In this document: positions 12,833 to 21,200 of the stretch, piece by piece | How the letters are laid out: each line of letters begins with the position of its first letter | Numbering within the stretch: position 1 is the first letter of the stretch | NCBI GenBank assembly: GCA_014607495.2 | Contig: CP053153.1 | Coordinates: 1,240,001-1,304,000 of the forward strand | Direction: 5' to 3' | DNA length: 64,000 nucleotides | Source: Carposina sasakii | Taxonomy: Eukaryota > Arthropoda > Insecta > Lepidoptera > Carposinidae | Notes under the pieces: generated by a model | Seen by the model: only the letters and a program-made list of their open reading frames with translations | Told to the model about the DNA's origin: nothing | Database searches by the model: none | Made by a program: the position numbers and the translations under genes

Positions 12833-15174
12833 CACACACTACACAACACATTAACCTAGTCCCACATTAAGATCCCTAAGGTCTTGTGTCGTGGGTACTA
12901 AGCAACGGTATTTAAATACATAGATAAGTATAGAAACATCCATGACTCGGAAACAAACGTCGATATTCATCATATCAATGTTTGCACCTACCGGGATTCG
13001 AACCCAGGACCTATGGCGTCGCAGGCAGGGTCACTACCTACTAGACCAATCGGCCGTCGAATATGTTAAGTGGGACCTGTCACAATATATTCCTGAAAAC
13101 AGCATCGAAATCGGTTCAGCTGATCCTGAGATTAACGTGCACAAACACAAACAAACTGACAAAAATGCCAAAAATCATTGTTTTGGGTACTATTGTGTAG
13201 ATAAAGGTCTCCTCTAATATTTTTTCACATATATCTTCCATGTACGAACAGCAAGCTGTTACATTTATATTATATACCTAGAAGATAGATTTAGAGTCAG
13301 TAGGTAATAAGCACACCAGCGACGGTTGAAGCGTGCACATTGTGTTCTAAGGTGGTATATTGATATAACATGGGTTACATTATATGACACCCAATGTAAC
13401 ACTCTAAATTAAATGACAAAGCTATTTGCGGGGTAGGAGCTGGCCGCCAAACTCGGCCATTTCATGTTATGATCTTTCTATATAAATAATAAAAAAATAA
13501 CAAATCTAAATTATAAAAAAACACAAGCGAACAAATTGGTAAAAATGGTAAAAATGAATTACCCCACACGGTTAGAGATTGTCACACTGTTGGCACATTT
13601 AGGGAAAAGCTGAAGGATCACTACCTGTCCATTATATGAATATGCTGTCATTTGTTTTTTCTCCTTTTTTTTCTTAATGTAGTTTTGTAGTTTCTTAGAA
13701 TTTGTTTAATTGCACATGTTACCCTGTTGTTAACAATTTCTCTTTACTTGCTTGGCTTGCTGGAAGAGATCTTTGGTAGAGATAAGCTTGCCATTGTACA
13801 TGCATCTCTTCTTTAATGTTGTATGCCATATTTCTTTTTGTGTATGTGCAATAAAGAATAAAGAATAAAGAAACACAGTCTGAGATGCACAAGATAATTA
13901 TATTGGTAAATGGTTAATGGTAACGCAGCACGGTTGGTTGGTGGTTGAGCGAGAACTTTTTACATACTAATTTATAATAAACTAATACATAATTTGGGTC
14001 AAATGCTGACCGCACGTGTTGCTATGCTAAGAAAATGTACTATACTTCGTACATACAGATAGGTATCTAAACATCCTCACAAATTCACCTCTAGGCTGTG
14101 AGGTGTTGTGAACCATCAGTCATACAGGACAAGGCATTTCATATGTATAGGTTACCTGCATAACATCCACTATTTCCTGTGCATGAGCCGCAACCAGCTC
14201 ATCCAATCGAACATCACTCTTCTTGTACTCCTTCTCCAGTTTAGCTCTCTCTTTCTCTCTCTGCTCATTTGTCTCACTTGCAGACAAAGTTCTTATGACT
14301 GACATCAGCAATCCACTCTGAAATAAAAAATAGACTCAAATCATCACTTTCTACTAGCCGCTTAACTTTTAGGGTTACATTGAAGCTGTTCTTAACCAAC
14401 TTATACCTTATTCCTGCTACCTATATCTTAGGCCGGGACTTCACCAAAGCGGAGACAAGACGAGCGGAGAGGAGATGTGTTTTAAACAACTAATAGAATT
14501 ACCATTGAGGGATCGCCCACCACCGGGCCCTATACCCTCCGCTGACCCTCGGATCTGCCTACTCATGATCACGAACACAAGACACTACAGTCGCAACGAG
14601 AAGCCAGATCCAATATTTAATATTTAATTAATAATAATAATAGCAATTCAATATTTAATAGAATTACATTATTGATACATCTCCGCTCAGCTTCAGTGGA
14701 GATTGCTGTGCGGATTTGTAATATTTGTACGGCGCGATGGAAGCGGAGATGTGAGCTGAGCGCGGACGACACACTCGCACACTTGCAAGGCTAGCCCGGC
14801 ACAGCTTTGGTGGATTCACCCAAGCTGAAAAACATCTATTCTCGCACAGCACACCGCACACATCTCCGCTTTGGTGGAGTCCCGGCCTAAGTCCTACAAT
14901 TACAACTACAAATACAACTAGTGTATTGAAAACAGTTATGTATATTCCATGTACTGAATGTTGTTGTTAGGTTTTATGGAATATTTGTTGTTGTAGCCAG
15001 ACTTTAGGTACCTCACTTGCCTGTTTATTTCATGAATTATCGGTAGGGTAAACAGCAGTATTAAAAAGGAAAGTTAATTATGGTAAATAGTATTTTATGA
15101 ATGTATACTTCACTTACAGTTTCTTTTCCTTGTTTTACACCTCTTGGAGGTTTTGTAGGTGGTGGTGAAGACAT
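2900..15174 (-). CDS. Sec8: Sec8 / exocyst complex component 4, 18 exons
   Basis: Sec8 is a rod-like subunit of the exocyst, which tethers secretory vesicles to the plasma membrane. Exons (minus strand): 15174-15118, 14317-14156, 12514-12345, 12106-11953, 11563-11440, 10658-10501, 10394-10180, 8973-8877, 8383-8221, 7892-7754, 7147-7001, 6887-6726, 5809-5713, 5630-5499, 5045-4920, 4748-4629, 4472-4293, 3064-2900. All junctions are GT-AG and all phases agree, giving 855 codons; human EXOC4 has 974, so loops are shorter. Recognisable blocks, compared with remembered human EXOC4: SGLLMSVIRTLSAS (exon 2), LLLTEYLDIE and YFAKKRPQR (exons 8-9), DDDIVRFLKTLPNW (exon 13), KCLLVLHLE plus QCFHYL (exons 15-16), LSGLGEMM (exon 17), FSELEYLNIFKSI (exon 18). 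Exon 12 is the least conserved and is supported mainly by phase. Codon 180 is TAG, so the allele as written is interrupted. Head-to-head with Spindly. Confidence 0.94.
3115..3235. repeat. degenerate 26-bp minisatellite units
   Basis: About four or five diverged units around GCGGCGTCAGTCCC lie about 50 bases upstream (gene sense) of the last Sec8 exon. They are older-looking than the array at 4057-4310 and are separated from it by the LINE fragment. Confidence 0.75.
3424..4045 (-). mobile_element. 5'-truncated non-LTR retrotransposon, reverse transcriptase C-terminal part
   Basis: Open frame 4021-3482 (179 residues) has the thumb/C-terminal signature of jockey/CR1-like LINEs: YNSLVRSNLEYGSIIWSPYY, then ESFQRRCLR. 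No catalytic FADD box remains. It sits in Sec8 intron 17 in the same orientation as the gene and separates the main 26-bp array (4057-4310) from degenerate units (3115-3235). Confidence 0.85.
4057..4310. repeat. 26-bp minisatellite, 10 units, each copying the exon 17 donor
   Basis: ACCTGCGGCGTCAG starts at 4057, 4083, 4109, 4135, 4161, 4187, 4213, 4239, 4265 and 4291. On the minus strand each unit is GACTGACGCCGCAG followed by GTAGAG, i.e. exon end plus donor. In the exon-17 frame, read-through meets TGA within one unit. Degenerate units continue at 3115-3235 on the far side of a LINE fragment. Confidence 0.96.
4293..4472 (-). CDS. Sec8: Sec8 exon 17
   Basis: Sixty codons, phase 0 both ends. 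It begins YVLSGLGEMMSLGALWLDVE, matching human [20 protein letters not shown], and ends RLRGLTPQ, which joins EIIAEVREKG of the last exon without a gap relative to human Sec8. The donor GTAGAG at 4292 is the first of ten copies made by the 26-bp minisatellite. Confidence 0.9.
4554..4595. repeat. perfect 42-bp duplicate of the Sec8 exon 16 interior
   Basis: All 42 bases equal 4663-4704; the period is 109 bp, so the duplicated tract spans the exon-16 donor. The lack of any mismatch suggests a recent event or gene conversion. A short TATG/TATA-rich stretch separates the copies. Confidence 0.92.
4629..4748 (-). CDS. Sec8: Sec8 exon 16
   Basis: Forty codons, phase 0 at both ends, acceptor ATCTAG and donor GTGAGT. 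The product begins LRIQCFHYLSQGAEGAASLA, matching human VRVHCFHYLIPLAKEG. Positions 4663-4704 of this exon are duplicated exactly in the downstream intron at 4554-4595. Confidence 0.9.
5085..5257. repeat. MITE-like element in Sec8 intron 14 with a 13-bp triplication
   Basis: Imperfect inverted ends: GCCGAAGCAATGCGATAGC at the left, CTATCGCGCTGCTCCGAC at the right. Inside, GCGAGGTGCGGGG is repeated three times (about 5143-5178). Related ends occur at 23690-23790 and 58000-58150. Confidence 0.7.
5869..6744. repeat. 31-34-bp minisatellite, 27 units, filling most of Sec8 intron 12
   Basis: The core TACCTGTGCGC occurs 27 times from 5869 to 6723. Distal units alternate 31 and 34 bp (a 65-bp higher-order unit); units near exon 12 are mostly 33-34 bp. 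On the minus strand each unit reads GTGCGCACAGGTAC, which is the exon-12 end joined to its GTAC donor. The array lacks stop codons in all six frames, which explains several long spurious open frames on both strands. Confidence 0.97.
6726..6887 (-). CDS. Sec8: Sec8 exon 12
   Basis: Starts after CACCGCAG at 6888 and ends at ACACGTGCGCACAG, with donor GTACGTG at 6725. The frame is fixed by phase on both sides: exon 11 leaves AA, exon 12 leaves AG, and exon 13 then gives WLADDDIVRFLKTLPNW. The product starts VYTCCVTAWQVTWRVAQAAR and is Ala/Arg/Cys rich, with weak similarity to the matching human segment. The last 14 bases of the exon are repeated throughout the adjoining minisatellite. Confidence 0.72.
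7262..7387. repeat. palindromic MITE (family D) in Sec8 intron 10
   Basis: Inverted arms share TATGGGTTCGCCCACC and CCTACACCCTCC. The right arm reads GGTGGTGGGCGAACCCATAG. The same family occurs at 42057-42388 and as halves at 14508-14610, 23213-23340 and 24008-24125. Confidence 0.85.
7448..7760. repeat. 45-bp minisatellite, about 7 units, each copying the exon 10 donor
   Basis: Units start every 45 bp (TACCCGAG at 7481, 7526, 7571, 7616, 7661, 7706, 7751) and are nearly identical, with G/T and T/A variants. On the minus strand every unit contains the exon-10 end and donor (CTCGGGTAACTG) followed by a 16-base copy of the exon interior. Because 45 is a multiple of 3, both strands look open in some frames, but in the Sec8 frame GGG is followed at once by TAA. 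Longer forms using a distal donor would therefore stop. Confidence 0.95.
7754..7892 (-). CDS. Sec8: Sec8 exon 10
   Basis: Acceptor CCCTAG ends at 7893; the donor is GTAACT at 7753. The phase-correct reading ends PALLHAALPALCGLCAHLE, aligning with the helical segment of human Sec8 that follows the VCKPG motif. The exon end (CGACTCGG) and a 16-base block inside the exon (GCGCCGCGAGTGTGTC) are both copied into the 45-bp minisatellite that starts at the donor. Confidence 0.85.
8090..8158. repeat. three tandem copies of a 21-bp AT-rich unit
   Basis: ACATTATAAAAAACAATAT recurs three times in Sec8 intron 9, close to the exon 9 donor. A simple AT-rich tandem repeat. Confidence 0.8.
8403..8638 (+). 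repeat. family A repeat with a repeated head
   Basis: The head CATCAGCCTATTGCAG occurs three times in a row (about 8402, 8448, 8503) before a single body with GCTGAACAGGCGGGTTAGTG. This suggests nested or slipped insertions in Sec8 intron 8. Confidence 0.8.
9225..9855 (+). mobile_element. 5'-truncated LINE with RNase H and C-terminal zinc-knuckle-like tail
   Basis: Fragments of an RNase H domain (SLGNDAADKLAKRGS, frame-broken upstream) run into the open frame 9319-9768, which contains GHCPLQKHLHTIGV and CRGCKEAEEMPHYV, a typical R1/jockey-type C-terminus. The 3' end is (AACT)n. A perfect 13-bp target duplication, ACGGGGGCTGATA, flanks it at 9214-9226 and 9856-9868. It is antisense to Sec8 in intron 7. 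Confidence 0.9.
10727..10966 (+). repeat. family A repeat in Sec8 intron 5, with target duplication
   Basis: Near-complete copy flanked by CTGCTACCA and CTACTACCA, a likely target-site duplication with one change. It lies about 70 bases upstream (gene sense) of the exon 6 acceptor at 10659. Confidence 0.85.
11165..11425 (+). mobile_element. 3' end of a LINE in Sec8 intron 5
   Basis: Plus-strand frame fragments RIGRGRPRRTF, LEKGQVKSTLNRRACMKN and AKEVCQDRSKWRSAISAYP resemble lepidopteran non-LTR C-terminal tails; one in-frame TGA is present. Ends in (TATG)n at about 11408-11420. Confidence 0.7.
11953..12106 (-). CDS. Sec8: Sec8 exon 4, carrying an in-frame TAG
   Basis: Acceptor at 12107 after a pyrimidine-rich tract, donor GTAAGT at 11952. 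The frame carried from exon 3 (ending GAC AT) gives ISSVVQAERSARELEAAG and then GSLAHVDALASTRHH, stop, E, before exon 5 continues MKKLELVDSILKRL. The stop is TAG at 11958-11956, two codons before the donor. Aligned without gaps to human EXOC4, the stop replaces a leucine, so a TTG to TAG change is the simplest explanation. The only in-phase GT upstream (after GCG CAT) is a poor donor and would drop about 11 codons. A partial copy of this exon lies just upstream at 12161-12221. Confidence 0.85.
12161..12221 (-). pseudogene. partial duplicate of Sec8 exon 4
   Basis: About 60 bp matches 11999-12058 inside exon 4 with about three differences, in the same orientation. Its minus-strand frame reads GRSLASAHTLRDALSLSHGS, against GRSLAAAHTLHDALSLSHGS in the exon. 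The copy ends in stop-bearing sequence and no acceptor of the right phase is visible, so it is probably a dead pseudo-exon within intron 3. Confidence 0.8.
12645..13215 (+). repeat. RTE-like 3'-end repeat (family G) split by a SINE
   Basis: Left part 12645-12756 (GACGCCCGAGACTCCGTC) and right part 13061-13215 (GTTAAGTGGGACCTGTCAC, GAAATCGGTTCAGC) are the two halves of the repeat seen intact at 20650-20865 and 50535-50885. The insertion between them is the tRNA-derived SINE at 12757-13060. Confidence 0.85.
12757..13060 (-). mobile_element. tRNA-derived SINE with a 76-base poly(A)
   Basis: On the minus strand the 5' end has an A-box-like TGGTCTAGTAGGTAG (13047-13033) and a perfect B box GGTTCGAATCC (13004-12994). 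A unique body follows, then an uninterrupted run of 76 A (12832-12757 on this strand). The long pure tail suggests a very young insertion. Confidence 0.88.
14431..14890. repeat. MITE with inverted ends in Sec8 intron 1
   Basis: Ends TAGGCCGGGACTTCACC and GGTGGAGTCCCGGCCTA are inverted; CAAAGCGGAGA also pairs. A half copy of the family D MITE is nested at 14508-14610. Confidence 0.88.
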
Positions 15175-15289
15175 TATGGTCTGTATTTTATTTCTTCAGA
15201 AATTACTATAAGTAGAATAAACACTAGGAAAGCTGTAAATTGATATTTATGAATCTTTCTGCCATCGGCTGACTTTCCACCGGAGATCA

Positions 15290-15799
15290 GTGTTGGCAAC
15301 CTAGAATGATGCGCTGATCGTACCAGGGGCGTAAAATTATCGTACCTGACGAAAAATTATCGTATACTTTTGAACGACATAAAAAAAAACGTTAATTATT
15401 AATAAAAATAGATATTATTACGAACTTATATTGCGCTCAGCCGCTCGTCATATCCTTTTTCGAATTTTATGATTTTCACATGGGTACATTGCGTACAAAT
15501 GGCGCGAAAATTTGTGTGTTTCAAAAGTTTTACAAAAATAAAATGGCTCCAAAGTTGATCAGTCGATTATTTAATTTATTCATGAACACATAAAATTGAC
15601 AAAATATGTAATATTCAACGAGATATATATTTATATATTTCTTATCTATATATGAGTGAACGAAACTATCGAAATCCATTACAATTCGAAAATTATCGTA
15701 CATTTGTGTACGATAATGAATCGCAATCGTACATCGTACGCTGGTATCAAATTATCGTGCATGTACGATAATTATCGTACGGTTGCCAACACTGCCGGA
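15290..15799. repeat. MITE with CAGTGTTGGCAACC ends
   Basis: Left end CAGTGTTGGCAACC, right end GGTTGCCAACACTG. The interior is dense in the palindromic motif GTACGATAATTATCGTAC. A likely larger relative with nested insertions spans 21841-23522. Confidence 0.85.
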
Positions 15800-15925
15800 G
15801 ATACCAAATCCCTGCTTCCACCCACTTGTTTATGTCAAATGATGAATATTGATTGATATAAACTTTAACTCCGTGGGTTAAAGTTGTAAATTGCTTGCGA
15901 TTTAAAATTATATCTGACAGCTTTT

Positions 15926-16325
15926 TTTTAGTTTATTCCGAAGGAAAGGCAAGGGGAACTAAGCCCATACAGCCATTGTCTTTAGTAAATGATTTTTGAA
16001 TTAATGAGGGATGATATTGATGATGATGAATGGAAACGTCGGGAAAATCCTCAGGAACAAGTGTAAAGTTAGTCAAAATGAAAAATTATTGCAGAAACAA
16101 CTTACATGGGCCCATGAAGAGATCGTATTCCGGCTAAAGTTTTACTCAGCTTACCTGCGTATAAAACCATGCACACGCACTAGATTCACATCACAATTAA
16201 TCAAAATATAACTTATCTACCAGAAAACATCACTTTACGGACACATGCAAGCCATTTACAAATAATTTTTCATTTTCACAAGAAAATTACACCTGCACCC
16301 TTCCAGCTTTTCCCGCCGAATCTAT
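15926..16325 (+). repeat. family H element, copy 1 (plus)
   Basis: Begins near AGTTTATTCCGAAGG and ends near CTTTTCCCGCC. Contains a 66-residue open frame (16011-16211) with no recognised domain. Arranged in tandem with copy 2. Confidence 0.85.
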
Positions 16326-16359
16326 ATCTGACAGCACTCGCTCATTTTTATTTTTTTAT

Positions 16360-16755
16360 TTTTAGTTTATCCCGAAGGAAAGGCAAGGGGAACTAAGCCC
16401 ATACAGCCTAATCATTGTTTATTAAAATGTATTCTGAATTTATGATGAATGACAATGATGATGAATGGAAACGTCGGGAAAATCCTCAAGAACAAGTGTA
16501 AAGTTAGTCAAAATGAAAAATTATTGCAGAAACAACTTACATGCGCCCATGAAGAGATCGTAATCCGGCTAAAGTTTTACTCGGCTTACCTGCGTATAAA
16601 ACCATGCACACGCACTAGATTCACACCACAAGTAATCAAAATATAACTTATCTACCAGAAAACATCACCTTACGGACACATGCAAGCCATTTACAAATAA
16701 TTTTTGATTTTCACAAGAAAATTACACCTGCACCCTTCCAGCTTTTCCCGCCTAA
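16360..16755 (+). repeat. family H element, copy 2 (plus)
   Basis: About 95 percent like copy 1 by eye over its whole length, with the same small open frame (16449-16646). Tandem direct repeat. Confidence 0.85.
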
Positions 16756-17593
16756 ACTCGCACTCGCTCACTCATGCGTTTTTTGATTTTTTTTTGACGT
16801 GAAACGTCTTTAAAATCGCGCCGACACATACGGGTACCAGGTTTAAAAACTGGACCGTAACGAAAAGGTCTATATCATCGTACCTTAATAATTAAAAAAC
16901 TATTAGTCTTAGAAACAAAAATGTGGTGTAAATATTTCACTTATATAGTCAGCTCGCTGTTATGACATTGAGTTCGTGTCGGGGTCAAGCGGGGCGGCGG
17001 GGGAGGGATACTGCGATAACTGTGCGAAACCGGCGCTCACGCTTGTTTCTATTCAGTGTAACTCGTGACTCCGACTTTATAGCGTGGTGATTCTTTCGTG
17101 TGTTTGTCAAGTTTATTTGAACCGATTGATTTATACAAAAATAAGTGTAATTTGGACAGTATTTATATCTATACTAATATTATAAAGCTGAAGAGTTTGT
17201 TTGTTTGTTTGTTTGAACGCGCTAATCTCAGGAACTACTGGTCTGATTTGAAAAATTCTTTCAGTGTTAGATAGCCCATTTACCAAGGAAGGCTACAGTC
17301 TATACAACAACCTGCCCGGCTTCGCACGGGTACAACGCCCCCTCACGCGGACGAAGTCGTGGGCGGCTGCTATTTAAAATAACCAGAAAGTGACAATAAA
17401 TATATAAACATTTGCTATGTATTTTATGTTTCTATTACGTACCTGTTCTTTTTTTATTAAAATACTTAAAACAGCGTCCATCTTGTTTTCATTTCAATCT
17501 TTTACTTTAAAAGCGATTCGCTAACATAGACGTTTCACGTTAAAACCAACGGCCGTGTGCCCCGACACAGCCCCACCCGCTTTTTTTATTTTT

Positions 17594-17692
17594 GTTTAGT
17601 TTATCCCGAAGAGATTCGGCAGGAAAAGCTGGAAGGGAGCGGGTGTAATATTCTTGTGAAAATCAAAATTTATTTGTAAATGCAAGCGTTTT
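17594..17692 (-). repeat. family H element, copy 3 (inverted, truncated)
   Basis: Only the first 100 bases after GTTTAGTTTATCCCGAAG remain; they are then abruptly followed by copy 4. Confidence 0.8.
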
Positions 17693-17707
17693 TTGATTAT
17701 TTTTTTT

Positions 17708-18087
17708 GTTTAGTTTATCCCGAAGAGATTCGGCGGGAAAAGCTGGAAGGGAGCGGGTGTAATATTCTTGTGAAAATCAAAATTTATTTGTAAATGGCTT
17801 GCATGTATCCGTAAAGTGATGTTTTTTGGTAGATGAGTTATATTTTGATTACTTGTGATGTGAATCTAGTGCGTGTGCATGGTCTTATACGCAGGTAAGC
17901 TGAGTAAAACTTTATCCGGAATACGATCTCTTCATAGGCCCACGTAAGTTGTTTGTTCTTGAGGATTTTCCCGATGTTTCCATTCATCATCATCATTATC
18001 ATCCATCATAAATTCAGAAATCATTTACTAAAGACAATGGCTGTATGGGCTTAGTTCCCCTTGCCTTTCCTTCGGGATAAACTAAAC
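17708..18087 (-). repeat. family H MITE, copy 4 (inverted, complete ends)
   Basis: Both ends carry GTTTAGTTTATCCCGAAG as inverted repeats, which defines the family as a 380-bp MITE. Relative to copies 1-2 it lacks 36 bases (see rejected items). Confidence 0.85.
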
Positions 18088-18214
18088 AAAAAAAAATCAA
18101 ATCAAAATCTCCAGCCGTTATGTATAGTAAATTAAATTCTTATAAATTTTATTGTTTTTTGCGAAAGTGTTAATTTTAGATATAATAAGAATATAACAGA
18201 AGAATACTCTTATT

Positions 18215-21200
18215 ATGGATTACTCGACAATAAGTAATAAAACAAGTTGCACAGAAATAGAAGATTTAACAAATAGCGAGCTCAGTGAACAGTATTATTC
18301 TCTCAAGAAACAGTACGATAACTTGTGCACCACCTTGGAAGCTACTAAACAAGAACTTCACGATACTAGACGGGGTTACCAGACGGCATTGGATGTCCAG
18401 AATCACCTGTCGACCGAATTAGAGGCTTACCAGGCCGGCGAAGGCCGGAGGCGAAATGACCTCAGCAATAAACTTGCACTGCTACAAGAGGAGATATCCA
18501 CGCTCAGAGACGAACGCACAGAGGCCGCGAAGCAGCACGACAGCGAGGTGAAGAAGCTAGAGGCGGACATCCGTCAGTTAAAAGAGGAGCGAGCCCGTGT
18601 AATCGAGACGCCATTGCCAGATGCGGGGGAACTAGACGAGTTGCGGGCGGCGTTGTCGAGTGCGCTATCAGATTTTGGCGCGTCGAAGGCGGCGTTGGAC
18701 GCGGCGCAGGCGGATGCGGCGTCGTGGCGCGCGAAGGGAGAGGAGATGCTGGCGGAGATGCAGGACATGCGGCGCGTGGCGGAGGTGCGGCGTGGGGAGC
18801 TGTGCGCGCTGCGGGAGCGGGAGGCGGCCGCGCAGGCCGAGCTGGCGGACGCGCGCGCCGCGCTGTGCCGGGTCACCGACCCCGCCGTCCCCGCCCTGCA
18901 CGTGCCGCACGGTATGTACTAACAGCTATATAAAGCCTCGAGCACACCGTATGGGTATACGTGCACGTAAGCATAGATGTACACATACCTCTGAGTTTAA
19001 TGTCACCGCTTAACGTCTATGCTTATGTCTACACATACGCATCTGGTCTGCCCGTGCCTATACAGTTCCATACATTACAACTCGGAGGTACGTGTACATC
19101 TATGCTTACATGCACGCATACGCATCCAGTGTGCTCAAGGCTTCAACATGTTTGTTATTGGCTGATTATCTTAGTATGTCAATGTAAGTTCAAGTCTAGT
19201 GCCAGACACATAATAAACATAGGTGGAAACTACTAGAAAACAAAGGAAATGCGCAAATATATAGTTTGCATCAGTACAGTTCAATCCTAGTGCCAGAAAT
19301 GCAAATAATGATTGATTGGTATAGTTGGTAGTGCCTGCTGCTATCCTGGGTTTGAATCCTAACAGTTTAAGAAATTGATCTCTTAATAATACTAATCATA
19401 ATAACAATTAATTACTTCTTTGCTATAGGGGTCATCCATAAATTAAGTCACACAAATTTCATTATATTTTGCCCCTCCCCCCTCCTTGTCCCAGCTGGTC
19501 ACATTTCTGAGACCCCCCCTCCCTAGTGTGACGTCACATTTAGCTTTTTTTGCAAATTTATATTTAGAGATTATTGACTGAAAATGTTACATCACTAAAT
19601 TAAGGACCCCTCCCACCCCCTTAACCTGTGACATAATATATGGATGGCCCCTAAGCTTCTTAATTAACTTTTCCCCCTTGGACTAATGTATACAAAGATT
19701 GCTACAATAAATAAAATCTCCCAAAGATACAATAATTTGAACACATACCTATACTTACCTATGCCATAGATATGATTCTATGCTTATGTACCTACCTTGT
19801 CTTTATGATATAAATATATATTACATTTCATTCTAATTTACAGCTGCAAAAGGCAACTCAATATTTGCTGAAGTTGAAGACAAAAGACAGGAGATGGCCA
19901 AAAACCTTATACAAATGAAACAAACAAATTCTAGGGTAAGTAACAGATGTTAGCAGAGTAACTAGCAATAGCTGTAATTAATTAGTGTGTACAACTTTAT
20001 TCTTCAGATAGGGTAGAGGACCATTGAGAAATTCAGCCCTTATCACTACATATTATGGTCTATTCCGGCAGTCACACTTAAACCTAAACGTAAAGTTAGT
20101 CCTATCTATCCTTTTTTCTCAGCCATTTACGTTAAGAACGGAGAGAGATAGACCTGACTAAGATTAGGTTTAGGTTTAAGTGTGACTGCCGGAATCGACC
20201 CAATTATAAGTATAGTGTGACATAGTTGCTTCACATTGTCTGTCTGTCCCTATATATAGTTGTTTAAATTTTTATTCTTATCTTTTCTAAATTTATTTTT
20301 AATAAATCTGCACACCTTATGGAACTTGGCATGGCACTTGCATAGAATATTCGAGACAGCTAGCTCTAAAATGTTAGAAATATTTTATTATACATGAATT
20401 TGCAGGTGATACAAAAAGTACATAAGTATATAAAAAATAGGAAAATAAATGATTAACATGAATAATATAATTTTCAGTTAAGACGAGATCTGGCAAACAA
20501 GCAGTCAGAGTTGGAGGCTTTACTGCACGAGAAGCAAACTGTGTGGGAACAGCAGACTGGTGCCTCTGCACATTACGATCGGGAACTTATTGGTATGTTG
20601 CTGAATTTACTAAACATGCTATAGGACTCCTTTTTGATACTATTTTATATTTAAAACTAGTGGACGCCCGCGACTCCGTCCGCGTGGACTGCAGAAAAAA
20701 CAAAATGTCGAAATTATCTGTAGCCTATATGTTAAGTGGGACCTGTCACACAATATTCCTGAAAACTGCATTGAAATCGGTTCAGCCGTTTCTGAGATTA
20801 GCGTGCACAAACATAGATCCATTACAATTTTATTATATGTATAGGATAGGATATAGATAGATAGATAACTGCTTAACCTAGTGGATTGATAGCCTCCTAT
20901 TCAATGAGTCTCTATTCTCCTCACTGATTGTGGTTTCCTGGCTGTATGGAGTATGGACGTAGTCACTGGCGGCTCCTGTATTTTTAGATGGGGGTTCACT
21001 TTTTTTTAAATATGAGCGCATGCAAATTTACAGTTTCGAAACGCCACGCGTGTTCACTCCCTTATCGAATAAGATGCTTTACTAAAATTCCATTCTTTAC
21101 TTTTATTAAAATTCAGATGACCTTATGAAACACATTAAAGACAACCATATCGCGTTCTAACTCGGACTAAGCGACATCTAGTGGCCGCATACGCGAATTA

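Larger units (their letters stand above)
15175..18214. other. divergent intergenic region between Sec8 and Spindly
   Basis: Both genes must be transcribed outward from here. No TATA box was recognised. Contents: MITE 15290-15799, repeat cluster 15926-18087, and an RTE-like fragment 17165-17370 (CCCGGCTTCGCACGGG). Single-copy DNA is limited to roughly 16760-17160 and 17370-17590. Confidence 0.6.

Noticed and set aside
16060..16110. Intron-like 34-base segment (GTGTAAAG ... TTGCAG) in family H copies 1-2, absent from copy 4
   Set aside because: The missing 36 bases are bounded by AACAA direct repeats and the junction keeps one AACAA, which fits a microhomology deletion better than splicing; two A residues would otherwise be unaccounted for.
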